Source: JAPYTK01 sp964401935
GTDB lineage: Bacteria; Myxococcota_A; Polyangia; Polyangiales; Polyangiaceae
Direction: 5' to 3'
Assembly: GCA_964401935.1 (NCBI GenBank)
Contig: CAYOAL010000014.1
Coordinates: forward strand, 1 to 64,000
DNA length: 64,000 bases
Position numbers and translations under genes: made by a program. Shown in pieces: positions 1-8,352 of this stretch. The notes below the pieces were generated by a model. It was not told the origin of the DNA. It saw only the letters and a list, made by a program, of their open reading frames with translations, and did no database searches. Numbering within the stretch: position 1 is the stretch's first letter; every line of letters begins with the position of its first letter.

Positions 1-121
1 ACCTGAAGCGACCCACCGACCCGCCACTCCGCCTTTTCCGGTCAGGTCTTGAGCCACGTTTGGCGCGCCCGACCCGACGCGTGTTCCCGGTGGGGGGCCG
101 CTCGAACCCTCGCGGGGAAGG

Positions 122-1009
122 CTACAGGAGGACCTGGATGAGCGCGTAGCCGACCGCGACGAAGGCGGCGATCCCCAGCGTGGCGGCGAAGCCGAGGAGG
201 GCAGGCGATCGCTCCTCGGTGGGGAGGGCCACCGGCTCCTCGGGGAAGCTCACCGGCGCGGTAGGAACCTGTGCCTGCGGCGCTTGCCAGGTCGGGGCCG
301 ACGCTCCTGGCGCGAACGGCTGGGCCACCATCGGCTGGGCCACCATCGGCTGGGCCACCATCGGCTGGGCCATCGTCGGCTGGGCCGGCTGGGCCATCAT
401 CGGCTGGGCCATCGTCGGCACCACCACCGGCTGGAGCGATGAGGGCGCGGGCGCTGACATCGGGGAGGCCGACATCGGGGGGGCCGACATCGGGGGGGCC
501 GACATCGGGGCGGGAGTGAGCGCCTCGGCCGCTTGCACTGCGCCCGGATCGACGATCGGCTGTCCCAACATCGTCTCCTTGCCGAACACCTCCGGCGCGG
601 GCGCCTCGGGTGCGACGCTCTCCGACTTGGGGGCGAAGCTGTCCGGCCACTCGAACTCCGGCTGGCCGACGGGCACCACCGGCACCATCGCCACCGGGGG
701 CGCGAGCTGCTCCTCGAGGCCGCAGGGATCGATCTCCGGCGGGACGATGTGCGTCACCGGGTACCAGGTCTCGGAGCCGGGGCGGGCGATCTGCGCGCTC
801 TCCGGCACGCGGCCGAGGTTGAGACCGCGCACGATGAGCTCGCTCGAGACGGGGCCCACCTGACCGTCTTCGGTGCGCACGATCCACTCGTCGCGGACCT
901 CGCGCTCGCCGCTCGCGGGGCCTCCGTCATCCTCCAAAAGATCGACGGGATCCATGTTCACGGTGACCTTGTTTGGGGTGAATCGGATGGCGTTCATCGT
1001 GGGTGACAT
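122..1009 (-). CDS. GYF-like domain protein with pentapeptide repeats and C-terminal membrane anchor
   Basis: The protein has 295 residues. After an acidic N-terminus, residues about 40-90 (around WIVRTEDGQVGPVSSEL and ETWYPV) resemble the GYF_2-type domain common in myxobacterial proteins, a presumed protein-interaction fold. The middle is low-complexity and built from two tandem pentapeptide families, MSAPP-like and MVAQP/MAQP-like. The last 25 residues form one hydrophobic helix (LLGFAATLGIAAFVAVGYAL), so the protein is probably tail-anchored with its GYF-like domain in the cytoplasm. It lies 69 bp downstream of a glycosyltransferase gene on the same strand and may be co-transcribed with it. 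The function is unknown; the domain call rests on pattern resemblance only. Confidence 0.7.
   Translation of the reverse strand: MSPTMNAIRFTPNKVTVNMDPVDLLEDDGGPASGEREVRDEWIVRTEDGQVGPVSSELIVRGLNLGRVPESAQIARPGSETWYPVTHIVPPEIDPCGLEEQLAPPVAMVPVVPVGQPEFEWPDSFAPKSESVAPEAPAPEVFGKETMLGQPIVDPGAVQAAEALTPAPMSAPPMSAPPMSASPMSAPAPSSLQPVVVPTMAQPMMAQPAQPTMAQPMVAQPMVAQPMVAQPFAPGASAPTWQAPQAQVPTAPVSFPEEPVALPTEERSPALLGFAATLGIAAFVAVGYALIQVLL
318..419. repeat. 15-bp tandem repeat encoding MVAQP-like pentapeptides
   Basis: Copies of a 15-bp unit close to ggctgggccaccatc run head to tail, with one shortened unit in the middle. On the minus strand they encode M-V/A-A-Q-P repeats of the GYF-like protein. The near identity of units at DNA level suggests recent expansion by slippage. 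Confidence 0.8.
459..508. repeat. 15-bp tandem repeat encoding MSAPP pentapeptides
   Basis: Three to four copies of a unit close to ggccgacatcggggg encode the M-S-A-P-P/S stretch of the same protein. This is a second, independent pentapeptide expansion in the linker. Confidence 0.75.
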
Positions 1010-1078
1010 ACGACGGCTCGGCGCCGCTTCTACCTCAAACCCGTCAAAAACTTGCCCACGAAATTCGACTAAACAATT

Positions 1079-2179
1079 TCAGCTACTTGCGCCGACGAGT
1101 GACCGGTACAGCGCGAGGTAAGCCTCGTGCATGGCGCGCAGGGAGTGATGGCGCACCACGCGCTCGCGCCCAAGCAGCCCGAGTCGGGTCCGCTCCGTGG
1201 GGTCGTCGCGCAGCGCCCGCAGCGCCCCGCGAAGGGCCTCCTCGTCGCCCCGGTCGCACAAACGCCCCGCCTCCCCAAGGGCGGCGCGGATGCCGCCGAC
1301 GTCGGTGCTCACCACCGGGAGCCCGCACGCCATGGCCTCGAGCAGCACCAACGGTAACCCCTCGGTGTCCGACGACAGCGCCATCACGTCGAGGGCGGCC
1401 AAGACCTCGGCCACGTCGGCCCGGGCCCCCGCGAACACGACCCGATCGGTGATGCCGAGACGCGCGGCCGTGGCCTCGAGGTTCGCTCGCTCTGGCCCGT
1501 CGCCCACGAGCACCAGCCGGCACGCTTCGCCGAGGAGGGGGGCCGCCGCTCGCAGCAACAGCGCCTGGTTCTTCACCGCGTTGAGGCGCCCCACGGTGCC
1601 GAGCAAGCTCACCGACTCGGGCACCGCGAGGGCCTCGCGGATGGCCCTCCGCGCGTTCGGGTTGGGCCGGAAGCGCTCGGTGTCGACGCCGTTGTCGATG
1701 ACGTGGAGCCGCTCCTTGGGGGCCTCCCCCGTCCGCTCTGCGTACGCTCGGGTGTCGCTCGACACGCACACGAAGGCGCCGACGAGCCGCGCCGCCCCGC
1801 GGAGGAGCATCATCCGGCGGGGCAGATCACGGGCCTCGCCGTGTTTGGTGTGCACCGACGCGATCCGAGCGACCTTCGCCGCCGGCGCTGCATACACCAG
1901 ACCGGCAGGGTTGTGGCTGTGCACGACGTGGGCGCGCTCGTCGCGGAGCAGCGTGGCGAGGCGGAGGGGGAGGGTGGCGTCGAAGCGCTCGCGACGGTGC
2001 ATCACGAAACAGGGCACCCTGCGCTCGCGCGCTCGCTCGAGCAGCGGCCCCGGCGCGAAGGCGACCATGAAGGGGTGATGCCCGTCGAGGTGCTGCTGCT
2101 CGGCGAGGCGGAGCGCGACGAGCTCGGCGCCGCCGATCTCGAAGCTCGCCAAGAGGTGGACGATACGGAGCGCGCTCAT
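1079..2179 (-). CDS. Glycosyltransferase family 4 (GT-B fold)
   Basis: This is a 366-residue GT-B glycosyltransferase. The N-terminal motif (HLLASFEIGGAELVALRLA) is typical of GT4 enzymes. The C-terminal nucleotide-sugar site shows LVGDGPER, then EGLPLVLLEAMACGLPVVS with the family EX7E pattern. It probably adds one sugar to the lipid-linked repeat unit on the cytoplasmic face of the inner membrane; the sugar and linkage cannot be read from sequence. The chosen ATG overlaps the stop of the upstream epimerase gene as ATGA, implying translational coupling. Longer in-frame upstream extension runs through the epimerase gene and is rejected. Confidence 0.9.
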   Translation of the reverse strand: MSALRIVHLLASFEIGGAELVALRLAEQQHLDGHHPFMVAFAPGPLLERARERRVPCFVMHRRERFDATLPLRLATLLRDERAHVVHSHNPAGLVYAAPAAKVARIASVHTKHGEARDLPRRMMLLRGAARLVGAFVCVSSDTRAYAERTGEAPKERLHVIDNGVDTERFRPNPNARRAIREALAVPESVSLLGTVGRLNAVKNQALLLRAAAPLLGEACRLVLVGDGPERANLEATAARLGITDRVVFAGARADVAEVLAALDVMALSSDTEGLPLVLLEAMACGLPVVSTDVGGIRAALGEAGRLCDRGDEEALRGALRALRDDPTERTRLGLLGRERVVRHHSLRAMHEAYLALYRSLVGASS

Positions 2180-3120
2180 GCGGGAGTGGTTCGCGCGAGG
2201 CCTTCGGTGAGCGACAGGCCGGGCTCGAAGCCGATGAGCTCCCGAGCCCGCCGGATATCGGCGCGAGAGTGCTCGATGTCGCCGGCTCGCGCCGGGACGT
2301 GCTTCGGCGGCGCGATCGCCCCCAACAACCCGCGGATGGTGTTGGCCAGCTCGAGCACCGTGGTCTGTGCCTCGGCGCCGATGTTGAGGGCGTGGGCGCC
2401 TTGGATGTCGGCGGTGGAGGCGAGGAGGTTCGCCCGCACCACGTCGCTCACGTGGATGAAATCGCGCGTCTGCGTGCCGTCTCCGAAGATGCTCGGCGCC
2501 TCGCCCGTTGTGTAGGCCGCGAAGAACTTCGGGATGACCGCAGCGTAGGGTCCGTTGGGGTCCTGGCGCCGCCCGTAGACGTTGAAGTAGCGCAAGCCCA
2601 CCAAGGTGAGGCCGTAGCAGCGCGCGAACACATCGGCGAGCTCCTCGTTCATCCACTTCGACACCGCGTAGGGGCTGAGCGGGGCGCCGCGCCTGTCTTC
2701 GCGCGCGGGCACGTCGGCACAGTCGCCGTAGACCGCGCTCGAGGAGGCGTACACGATGCGGCGTACCCCCGCCTTCTGTGCCGCCGCGAACACGTTGGCG
2801 GTGCCGGTGACGTTGATCGCGATGGCCCCTGCGGGGTCGGCCATCGAGGCCGGGACGGACCCGAGCGCGGCGTGATGAAACACGAGCTCCATGCCGCGAC
2901 ACGCCTGCTCGCAGGTCGCGGGGTCGCGGATGTCGCCCTCCACGAGCTCGACGCTACCCGCGTGATGCGCGAGGTTCTCGCGGTGGCCGGTGGAGAGGTC
3001 GTCGAGGACGCGCACGGTGGCACCCGCGTCGACGAGGGCGTCGACGAGGTGCGAGCCGATGAAGCCGGCCCCTCCGGTCACGAGCGCCGAGCGGCCCCGA
3101 AAGTCCTGAACGTTCCGCAT
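2176..3120 (-). CDS. NAD-dependent nucleotide-sugar epimerase (SDR family)
   Basis: This 314-residue extended short-chain dehydrogenase carries the Rossmann motif TGGAGFIGSH near the N-terminus, the catalytic SSSAVYG segment and the YxxxK pair in SPYAVSKWMNE. It resembles UDP-glucose/UDP-GlcNAc 4-epimerases (GalE/WbpP type) and would supply an activated sugar for the neighbouring glycosyltransferases. A start 17 codons upstream (3171) is open, but those residues are Arg/Cys-rich and precede the normal family N-terminus, so the ATG just before NVQDFRG is preferred. It overlaps the downstream GT4 gene by 4 bp. Substrate specificity is not determined. Confidence 0.88.
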   Translation of the reverse strand: MRNVQDFRGRSALVTGGAGFIGSHLVDALVDAGATVRVLDDLSTGHRENLAHHAGSVELVEGDIRDPATCEQACRGMELVFHHAALGSVPASMADPAGAIAINVTGTANVFAAAQKAGVRRIVYASSSAVYGDCADVPAREDRRGAPLSPYAVSKWMNEELADVFARCYGLTLVGLRYFNVYGRRQDPNGPYAAVIPKFFAAYTTGEAPSIFGDGTQTRDFIHVSDVVRANLLASTADIQGAHALNIGAEAQTTVLELANTIRGLLGAIAPPKHVPARAGDIEHSRADIRRARELIGFEPGLSLTEGLARTTPA

Positions 3121-3213
3121 CGGTACGCGACATAGCAGAGGTGCAGAGCCGCGTGCGGCGCATCGGCGCATCGGCGCTCAGGTGGTCGTCGGGCATGCGT
3201 CCTCTGGCTTTTC

Positions 3214-4986
3214 GTGCGATCGTCTGGTTCTCGCCTGGATCGAATCGTGGGGAGCATCGAACGACAGGAGGGGCCCTCGTCCTCGAGTGGTCCCAGCAAC
3301 TACCTCGAGATCTCTCGTCGCGACGCGGACGCCGTGTGGCTGCACCCGCTCGGCGTCGGTCGGGTGGTGATCGGGCGCGCCGAAGACGCCGAGATCTGTC
3401 TCGATCACAGCACCGTTTCCCGCCGCCACGCCGAGCTCGTGCGCGGACCCTACGGCCACTGGTGGGTTCACGATCTGGGAAGCACGAACGGCACCTTCGT
3501 GAACGGTGATCGCTGCGGAGAGCGCCTCTTGCGCCCGGGGGATGTGCTCGACGTGGGCAGCTTCTCGTTGGTGCTGCGGATCCCGGCCCGCCCTTCGCGG
3601 CGAGGTCTCCCCGACGAAGAGCGCTCCCCCATGAGCGACGACGCGACGATGGTGATGAGCGCGGTGGACATCGTCACCCCCATCGCTGGGACGCCGACCG
3701 CGCTCAGCAGCGGTCAGCTCTCCAAGGTGATCGCGCTCGGCCGCACGCTGCTCATGTTTGACGACCCCTTGAAGCGCCTCACCCACGCCTGCGAGTTCAT
3801 GGTTGGTGAAGACTTCCCCGCCGATCGGGCCGCCGTGATCTCGGTGGTGGCGGGTTCCCCGTCCGAGATCGTGTGTGGCCCGGTGCGACGGGTGGACCAC
3901 GACAAGCGCCCGCTTCACTACTCGCGCGGCGTGATCAAGACGATGTGGGACATGCGCTCGCCGGTGGTGGGCCACACCGGCGGGTCGGGGGACAAACCGG
4001 TGGCGGGGCGTCTGCAGCGCTCGACGGGGATCCCGGTGAAGAAGCTCTCGCACCACCAGTTCTCGCCACCGCTGGCCGTGATGGCGCTGCCGCTCACCTC
4101 CTGGGCCGACGAGATGAGCTGCCTCTACCTCGAGCTCTCGCCCGAGCACGCCACTTCGGAGTGGCTGGCCCTCGCGTCGTTCATCGCCGGCTCGTGTGAG
4201 CAGGCCGAGGTGGCGTCCGAGATGCGGTACCACGGGCGCATCGCCGCCTTCGTGGAGCGCGAGCTCGACATGGCGCGGCAGATCCAAGATGGCCTCTTGC
4301 CCCGGGCGCTGCGCTTCGAGGGCCTCGACACCGCGTTCCGCTACAACCCCTGCCGCTGGGTCGGGGGCGATTTCGTCGACGTGATGTCGCTGCGCGACGG
4401 GCGCGTGTTGCTCGCCATCGCCGACGTGTGCGGCAAGGGCCTGCAGGCGGCGCTCGTGGCCTCGAGCCTCCACACGATGGTTCGCTCCACCGCCGACGCG
4501 ACGGAGGATTTGGCCACGTTGATGACACGATTCAACACCTACTTCTCGAGCTACCTGCCCGATCACAGCTTCGTGACGATGCTCGGACTCATCCTCGATC
4601 CGGACACCGGGGCTATCGAGTACGCGAACGCGGGGCACCCCTCGGGCCTCATCGTGAGCACGAGCGGGCAGATCCGTGAGCTGCCTTCGGAGAACCCAGC
4701 GCTCGGGATGATGAGCACGACCATCGAGGTGGGTCGTGCGTCCCTCGACGCGGGAGAGGCGCTGGTGCTCTACACCGACGGGTTGATCGAGGCGACGAAC
4801 GAGGATGGAGTGGCCTACGGTGGCGTACGGCTCGGCGAGGCCCTCGTGGGCGCGCTCGCCAAGGCGCCGCGCGCGAGCGCCGACATGCTGTGCGACGCCA
4901 TCGGCGACAGCTTCGAGGAGCACCACGAGTCGAACATGGATCTCGACGACCGCGCCTGGGTGGTCGCTCGTCGGGTGGGCGGCTGA
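3214..4986 (+). CDS. FHA domain - sensor - SpoIIE/RsbU-type PP2C phosphatase
   Basis: The protein has 590 residues and starts at GTG. Residues about 45-122 form an FHA phosphothreonine-binding domain (GRAEDAE, STVSRRHAEL, GSTNGTFVNG). Residues about 165-330 look like a GAF-type sensor. Residues about 348-590 form a SpoIIE-like PP2C Ser/Thr phosphatase, with the linker helix ERELDMARQIQDGLLP, the metal-binding GGDFVDV and ADVCGKG segments, YANAGHPSG and LYTDGLIEATN. Such RsbU-like enzymes dephosphorylate STAS antagonists. A STAS protein (8028-8351) and an RsbW-like ATPase (11868-12587) lie in the same locus, so this is the likely input of a partner switch controlling the polysaccharide genes. 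The FHA domain suggests upstream Ser/Thr kinase control. It is divergent from the epimerase operon. Confidence 0.9.
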   Translation: MRSSGSRLDRIVGSIERQEGPSSSSGPSNYLEISRRDADAVWLHPLGVGRVVIGRAEDAEICLDHSTVSRRHAELVRGPYGHWWVHDLGSTNGTFVNGDRCGERLLRPGDVLDVGSFSLVLRIPARPSRRGLPDEERSPMSDDATMVMSAVDIVTPIAGTPTALSSGQLSKVIALGRTLLMFDDPLKRLTHACEFMVGEDFPADRAAVISVVAGSPSEIVCGPVRRVDHDKRPLHYSRGVIKTMWDMRSPVVGHTGGSGDKPVAGRLQRSTGIPVKKLSHHQFSPPLAVMALPLTSWADEMSCLYLELSPEHATSEWLALASFIAGSCEQAEVASEMRYHGRIAAFVERELDMARQIQDGLLPRALRFEGLDTAFRYNPCRWVGGDFVDVMSLRDGRVLLAIADVCGKGLQAALVASSLHTMVRSTADATEDLATLMTRFNTYFSSYLPDHSFVTMLGLILDPDTGAIEYANAGHPSGLIVSTSGQIRELPSENPALGMMSTTIEVGRASLDAGEALVLYTDGLIEATNEDGVAYGGVRLGEALVGALAKAPRASADMLCDAIGDSFEEHHESNMDLDDRAWVVARRVGG

Positions 4987-5063
4987 GCACACGATGTCGT
5001 TCGGAGCGAACAGGAGCGCAGCTTGAGCCGGCCGAAAACACCCAGCCCGTGGAGAGCGCGACC

Positions 5064-6104
5064 ATGATCGGCGACCGAGGCCAACCCGTGGGCAGCGAGC
5101 CGTTGGTGACGATCGGCATCCCCTGCCTGAACGAGGAGCGGTACCTCGAGGCGTGCATGCAGTGTGTGCTCGCGCAGGACTACCCCCGCGAGCGCACGGA
5201 GATCATCGTCGCCGACGGCGGCAGCACCGACCGCACCCGGCAGATCCTCGAGCGGCTCGCCCGCGAGCACGACAACTTCCGCTGGATCGACAACCCCGGC
5301 CGGATTCAGTCGGCGGCCATGAACGAGATCATCCGGGTGGCGCGCGGCGACGTGCTCGTGCGTCTCGACGCCCACGCGGAGTATGCCTCCGACTACGTGC
5401 GCAAATGCATCGAGGTGTTGAGCCGAACTGGCGCGGACAACGTGGGGGGGGCCGCCCGGGCACGCGCCAAGGGATGGTTCCAGCGAGCGCTCTCGGCCGC
5501 GCTCAAGAGCCCGGCCGGGGTAGGAGGGGCCAAGTTTCGCACCGAGGACGCCGAGGGCTTCGTTGACACGGTGTGGGGGGGCGCCTTCCCGCGCCACGTG
5601 TTCGAGACCGTCGGCCTCTACGATCCGGGAGCCATCGTGAACGAGGACGCCGAGCTCAACCAGCGCATCCTCGCCGCCGGGGGGCGGATCTTTCTGAGCC
5701 GAGAGATCGAGGCCTACTACTACCCGCGCGACTCCTTCACCAGTCTCGCCACGCAGTACTTCCGCTACGGCAAGGGGCGGGCCCGCACCATGCTCAAGCA
5801 CGGGGGCCTGGTGACGCTGCGCCCCATCGTTCCGTTCGCGGCGGTGGTATCGGGGGCGCTCTTGCTCGCCACCTCGTCGTTTCACGGGCTCACCGCTCCC
5901 GCCTTCGGCGCCTACGCGCTCATCACCGGCCTCGAGGCGGTGCGCGTGGGGCGAGGGGAGGGCGCGTGGGCCATCCCGGTGGTGTGGGGCATCTTCCCGG
6001 TCATGCACGCCGCCCACGGGCTCGGCTTCGGCGTGGGGCTCGTGCGCTACCTCGCGCGCCCCGACTGGGAGCCGACCGAGCGCGTCGAGCCGTCGACCGC
6101 GTGA
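5064..6104 (+). CDS. Glycosyltransferase family 2, ExoA-like, membrane-associated
   Basis: The protein has 346 residues. The GT-A domain starts with TIGIPCLNEERYLEAC, followed by VADGGSTDRT for nucleotide binding, RLDAHAE at the DXD-like position and VNEDAELNQRI around the putative catalytic base. Three hydrophobic stretches at the C-terminus (PIVPFAAVVSGALLLA, PAFGAYALITGL and AIPVVWGIFPVMHAAHGL) suggest membrane attachment, as in ExoA-type succinoglycan transferases. It probably extends the undecaprenyl-linked repeat. ATG 5064 is chosen because upstream in-frame sequence overlaps the phosphatase gene and is unlike any GT2 N-terminus. Confidence 0.88.
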   Translation: MIGDRGQPVGSEPLVTIGIPCLNEERYLEACMQCVLAQDYPRERTEIIVADGGSTDRTRQILERLAREHDNFRWIDNPGRIQSAAMNEIIRVARGDVLVRLDAHAEYASDYVRKCIEVLSRTGADNVGGAARARAKGWFQRALSAALKSPAGVGGAKFRTEDAEGFVDTVWGGAFPRHVFETVGLYDPGAIVNEDAELNQRILAAGGRIFLSREIEAYYYPRDSFTSLATQYFRYGKGRARTMLKHGGLVTLRPIVPFAAVVSGALLLATSSFHGLTAPAFGAYALITGLEAVRVGRGEGAWAIPVVWGIFPVMHAAHGLGFGVGLVRYLARPDWEPTERVEPSTA

Positions 6105-6125
6105 CGCGGACCCGGCGGCGGCCCG

Positions 6126-7424
6126 TCACTCGATGGGGTCGCCGTCTTTGTCGCGGTCGCCTTGGTCGACGCGCCGCTTCGGGGTGACGATCGTGGGGAG
6201 CTGGTCGCGCGTGGGGAGCGTCCAGGCGACGGTGAGCATCACCTGGTTGGTCGAGAAGTTGGCGATGGCGAAGACGTTCTCGTCGACCCCGAGCTGCGAC
6301 AGGTGGGAGTAGCGCAGGAGCAGGCTCGGATGGGCAGGGGGAAACCAACCCACACCGACGTCGGCGACGAAGGTGTTGAAGGGGGTCGTGAACGAATCGT
6401 CCACCGCGACCTGCGCGTTGGCGGCGATGCCGACCGACGACAGCACGCCCACGAAGTTGTCTCGGGACAGGGGGATCGTTCCCTGTAGCGACCCCGAGTC
6501 GCTCCGCGTGGTGAGACCGGTCAAGAGCGACGGGGCGACGCTCCGCTGATAGGAGAGAGAGGCGAGGTAGCCCTCCTCGAGGGTCATGCTGAGGGATGCG
6601 CCCCAGATGAGGCCGGCGTAGTTGGTGCCGAGCTCCGGGTCGTAGGCCGTGAGCGCACCGAACTGGGTCGAGATCGACCAGACCTCGTTGAGGTCGCGCC
6701 GGAACCCCAAGGTGCTGCTCGCGAGGAGGGGGGTGCGGTCTTGTTGTTGGACGGGGTCGGAGACGTCGCCCGAGCCGGGGAGAAAGGCCGCGGTGAGCAC
6801 TCCTTGGAGCTCGAGGGCGTTCGAGCCGAAGCGGTACGTGGAGCCGAGGCCGAGGGTGAGGTCCGCGCGCATGGCCTGCTCCGAGTCGATGGGGATGATC
6901 GTCGCGACGCCCAGATTCTGGCTTGTGCTCCAGCGGTCGTCGAACGCATGGGACCACTGCTCGGTGACGCCGATGCTGAAGAAGCTCAAGGGCTCGGCGG
7001 TGAGCGAGTTGGCCTGCGAGTCTTGGGGCTGGCCGAGGCTCAGCGCGCGCGTCGTCGTGCGGCTGCCGATGAGGCCCAGAAGCAGGGTGTCGGTCTCGGT
7101 CAGCGCGATCTGTGCGGCGACCGAGCCGTTGTCGGCAGACACCTCGTTCCCTGGGTTGGTGAGGAAGAACGTGGCCGGTCGGTAGTAGGAGGCGATGAGC
7201 TCCACCCGCTCGCTCTCGTGCACGAGCAGGAGGCCGGGGGTCACCGATACGAACGCGTCGCCTACCTTCGGCGGGAGGTTCAGCGTTGGCTCGTCGGGCG
7301 CGTTCGCGATGTTGTCGGTGTAGCCGACGCTGGCCGAGCCCGAGCCATGGACGCTGGTCTGCGCGGTCGCGGTTCTTGCGAGCAGCACACCAGCGACGGC
7401 CATGAGGGTCGACGACAACCTCAC
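6126..7424 (-). CDS. Outer-membrane beta-barrel, candidate Wzp-type polysaccharide porin
   Basis: The protein has 432 residues with a signal peptide (MRLSSTLMAVAGVLLARTATAQ, cleavage after AQ). The mature part alternates polar and hydrophobic residues in strands rich in aromatic girdle residues, with short turns and longer polar loops, and resembles surface beta-barrels found in exopolysaccharide loci. In Myxococcus, barrels called Wzp are proposed to complete the outer-membrane part of the Wza/OPX channel, which here is short and may lack its own membrane-spanning segment. The last 20 residues are charged (KRRVDQGDRDKDGDPIE) and do not end in the aromatic residue typical of Bam substrates. 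The start is GTG 7424, since ATG at Met8 would remove the basic n-region. The Wzp assignment is inference. Confidence 0.65.
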   Translation of the reverse strand: MRLSSTLMAVAGVLLARTATAQTSVHGSGSASVGYTDNIANAPDEPTLNLPPKVGDAFVSVTPGLLLVHESERVELIASYYRPATFFLTNPGNEVSADNGSVAAQIALTETDTLLLGLIGSRTTTRALSLGQPQDSQANSLTAEPLSFFSIGVTEQWSHAFDDRWSTSQNLGVATIIPIDSEQAMRADLTLGLGSTYRFGSNALELQGVLTAAFLPGSGDVSDPVQQQDRTPLLASSTLGFRRDLNEVWSISTQFGALTAYDPELGTNYAGLIWGASLSMTLEEGYLASLSYQRSVAPSLLTGLTTRSDSGSLQGTIPLSRDNFVGVLSSVGIAANAQVAVDDSFTTPFNTFVADVGVGWFPPAHPSLLLRYSHLSQLGVDENVFAIANFSTNQVMLTVAWTLPTRDQLPTIVTPKRRVDQGDRDKDGDPIE

Positions 7425-7425
7425 G

Positions 7426-7444
7426 GGTTGGTGTTAACACAACC
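7426..7444. promoter_or_regulatory. Palindrome in divergent promoter region (candidate operator)
   Basis: The perfect 10-bp palindrome GTGTTAACAC (7431-7440) is flanked by GGTTG and AACC. It lies in the 61-bp gap between the divergent beta-barrel gene and the Wze-like/STAS/Wzc operon. The gap is AT-richer than its surroundings. The palindrome abuts the barrel gene's GTG, so it could act as an operator for one or both genes. No regulator is assigned. Confidence 0.35.
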
Positions 7445-7485
7445 TGATCACCCCGCTAACCTTTGCGGAAGGACCGGTCGACCTC

Positions 7486-8031
7486 ATGACACTCGCCGAA
7501 GCTCGCCGCAGCGCGCTGTTGTGCGTGGGACGGCGCCTCTTGGCGTCTGGCGCACGAACGCTCGGGTTGGTGCCGGTGAACGACCACGTGTCGGTTCCGC
7601 GCTGCGCTCGCATCCTCGCGGAGGTGCTCAACGAGCTCGACGCGACGGAGGTGGTGCTCGTCGACGCGGGTCTCGGAGCGCGCCACTACGACGCCTCCGG
7701 GCCCCTTGGGCCTCGACTTCGTGTGCTTCGTCCCGCGGCCACGGCGGAGGTGGTCGATCTGGTGGAGCTGTTCGGGCAGGTCGCGGACGAGCCGGGCCGC
7801 TTCCTGATTGATCTCACAGGTTACCGAGACCGCGGGGTGCTCTCCTGGACGTTCGAGCCCGTCGATGGCGTGCTGCTGGTGGCCTCGGCGGGAAAGGTGA
7901 CCGACCACGAGCTGATGGTGGCCCACCGAGACGCAGCATCCGCGAGATGGGTTGGGGTGGTTCTGTTCTCTACACTACCCGACGTCGCGTCAGATCATCC
8001 GGTTGATCAACGGGCGCCAAAGGAATATTGA
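7486..8031 (+). CDS. Wze/CpsD-like protein lacking the Walker A P-loop (degenerate BY-kinase relative)
   Basis: The protein has 181 residues. It aligns by eye with the true CpsD-like ATPase at 11144-11824. Shared segments are the Walker A' strand (VVLVDAGLG against VLLVDASFR), the Walker B strand (FLIDLTG against ILIDCPE) and the later strand VDGVLLVASAGKVTDHEL against ADALLLTAWAGKTTGRAL. Where the active protein has SEGKTTT, this one reads HVSVPRC, so ATP binding by a P-loop is very unlikely. No tyrosine-rich tail is visible. It may be a regulatory partner of the co-polymerase or of the STAS protein whose start it overlaps. It heads the operon and faces the beta-barrel gene. Confidence 0.7.
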   Translation: MTLAEARRSALLCVGRRLLASGARTLGLVPVNDHVSVPRCARILAEVLNELDATEVVLVDAGLGARHYDASGPLGPRLRVLRPAATAEVVDLVELFGQVADEPGRFLIDLTGYRDRGVLSWTFEPVDGVLLVASAGKVTDHELMVAHRDAASARWVGVVLFSTLPDVASDHPVDQRAPKEY

Positions 8032-8351
8032 ACGAGACACGCTCGCCCATGCAGTTGTCCAAGACCCACGGTGCGGATGGGACCAAGATCGCCATCGCCG
8101 GGGAGCTCGACTCCGTCACTGCGCCGGAGGTGCGTGAGACGTTCGACGAGGTGGCCGAAGGCAAGCCGACGAAGGTGGTGCTCGATCTGACCGCGCTGCG
8201 GCTGATCGACAGCTCCGGGGTGGGGGCCATCGTGTCGCTCTTCAAGCGGATCCGAGCGGCCGGTGGGCGCTTCGAGGTGGTGGGGGTCCAGGGGCAGCCA
8301 CGGTCGATATTTCGCGTGCTCAAGCTCGACAGGGTGTTTGGGTTAGACTGA
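8028..8351 (+). CDS. STAS-domain anti-sigma factor antagonist (SpoIIAA/RsbV-like)
   Basis: The 107-residue protein is a single STAS domain. KIAIAGELDSVTAPEVRETF leads into VVLDLTALRLIDSSGVGAIVSLFKR. The serine in DSSG is the position phosphorylated by RsbW-type kinases, and the helix after it matches the partner-binding face. TTG 8028 overlaps the preceding stop as TTGA; an internal ATG at 8049 is an alternative start that keeps the whole domain. With the SpoIIE phosphatase (3214-4986) and the RsbW-like ATPase (11868-12587) it forms a plausible partner switch. Its position directly before a wzc-like gene suggests that the output concerns polysaccharide synthesis. Confidence 0.9.
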   Translation: MNETRSPMQLSKTHGADGTKIAIAGELDSVTAPEVRETFDEVAEGKPTKVVLDLTALRLIDSSGVGAIVSLFKRIRAAGGRFEVVGVQGQPRSIFRVLKLDRVFGLD

Positions 8352-8352
8352 C

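Noticed and set aside
1..121. Gene at the left edge
   Set aside because: No frame gives a family-like product; the stretch looks like intergenic sequence downstream of the GYF-like gene.
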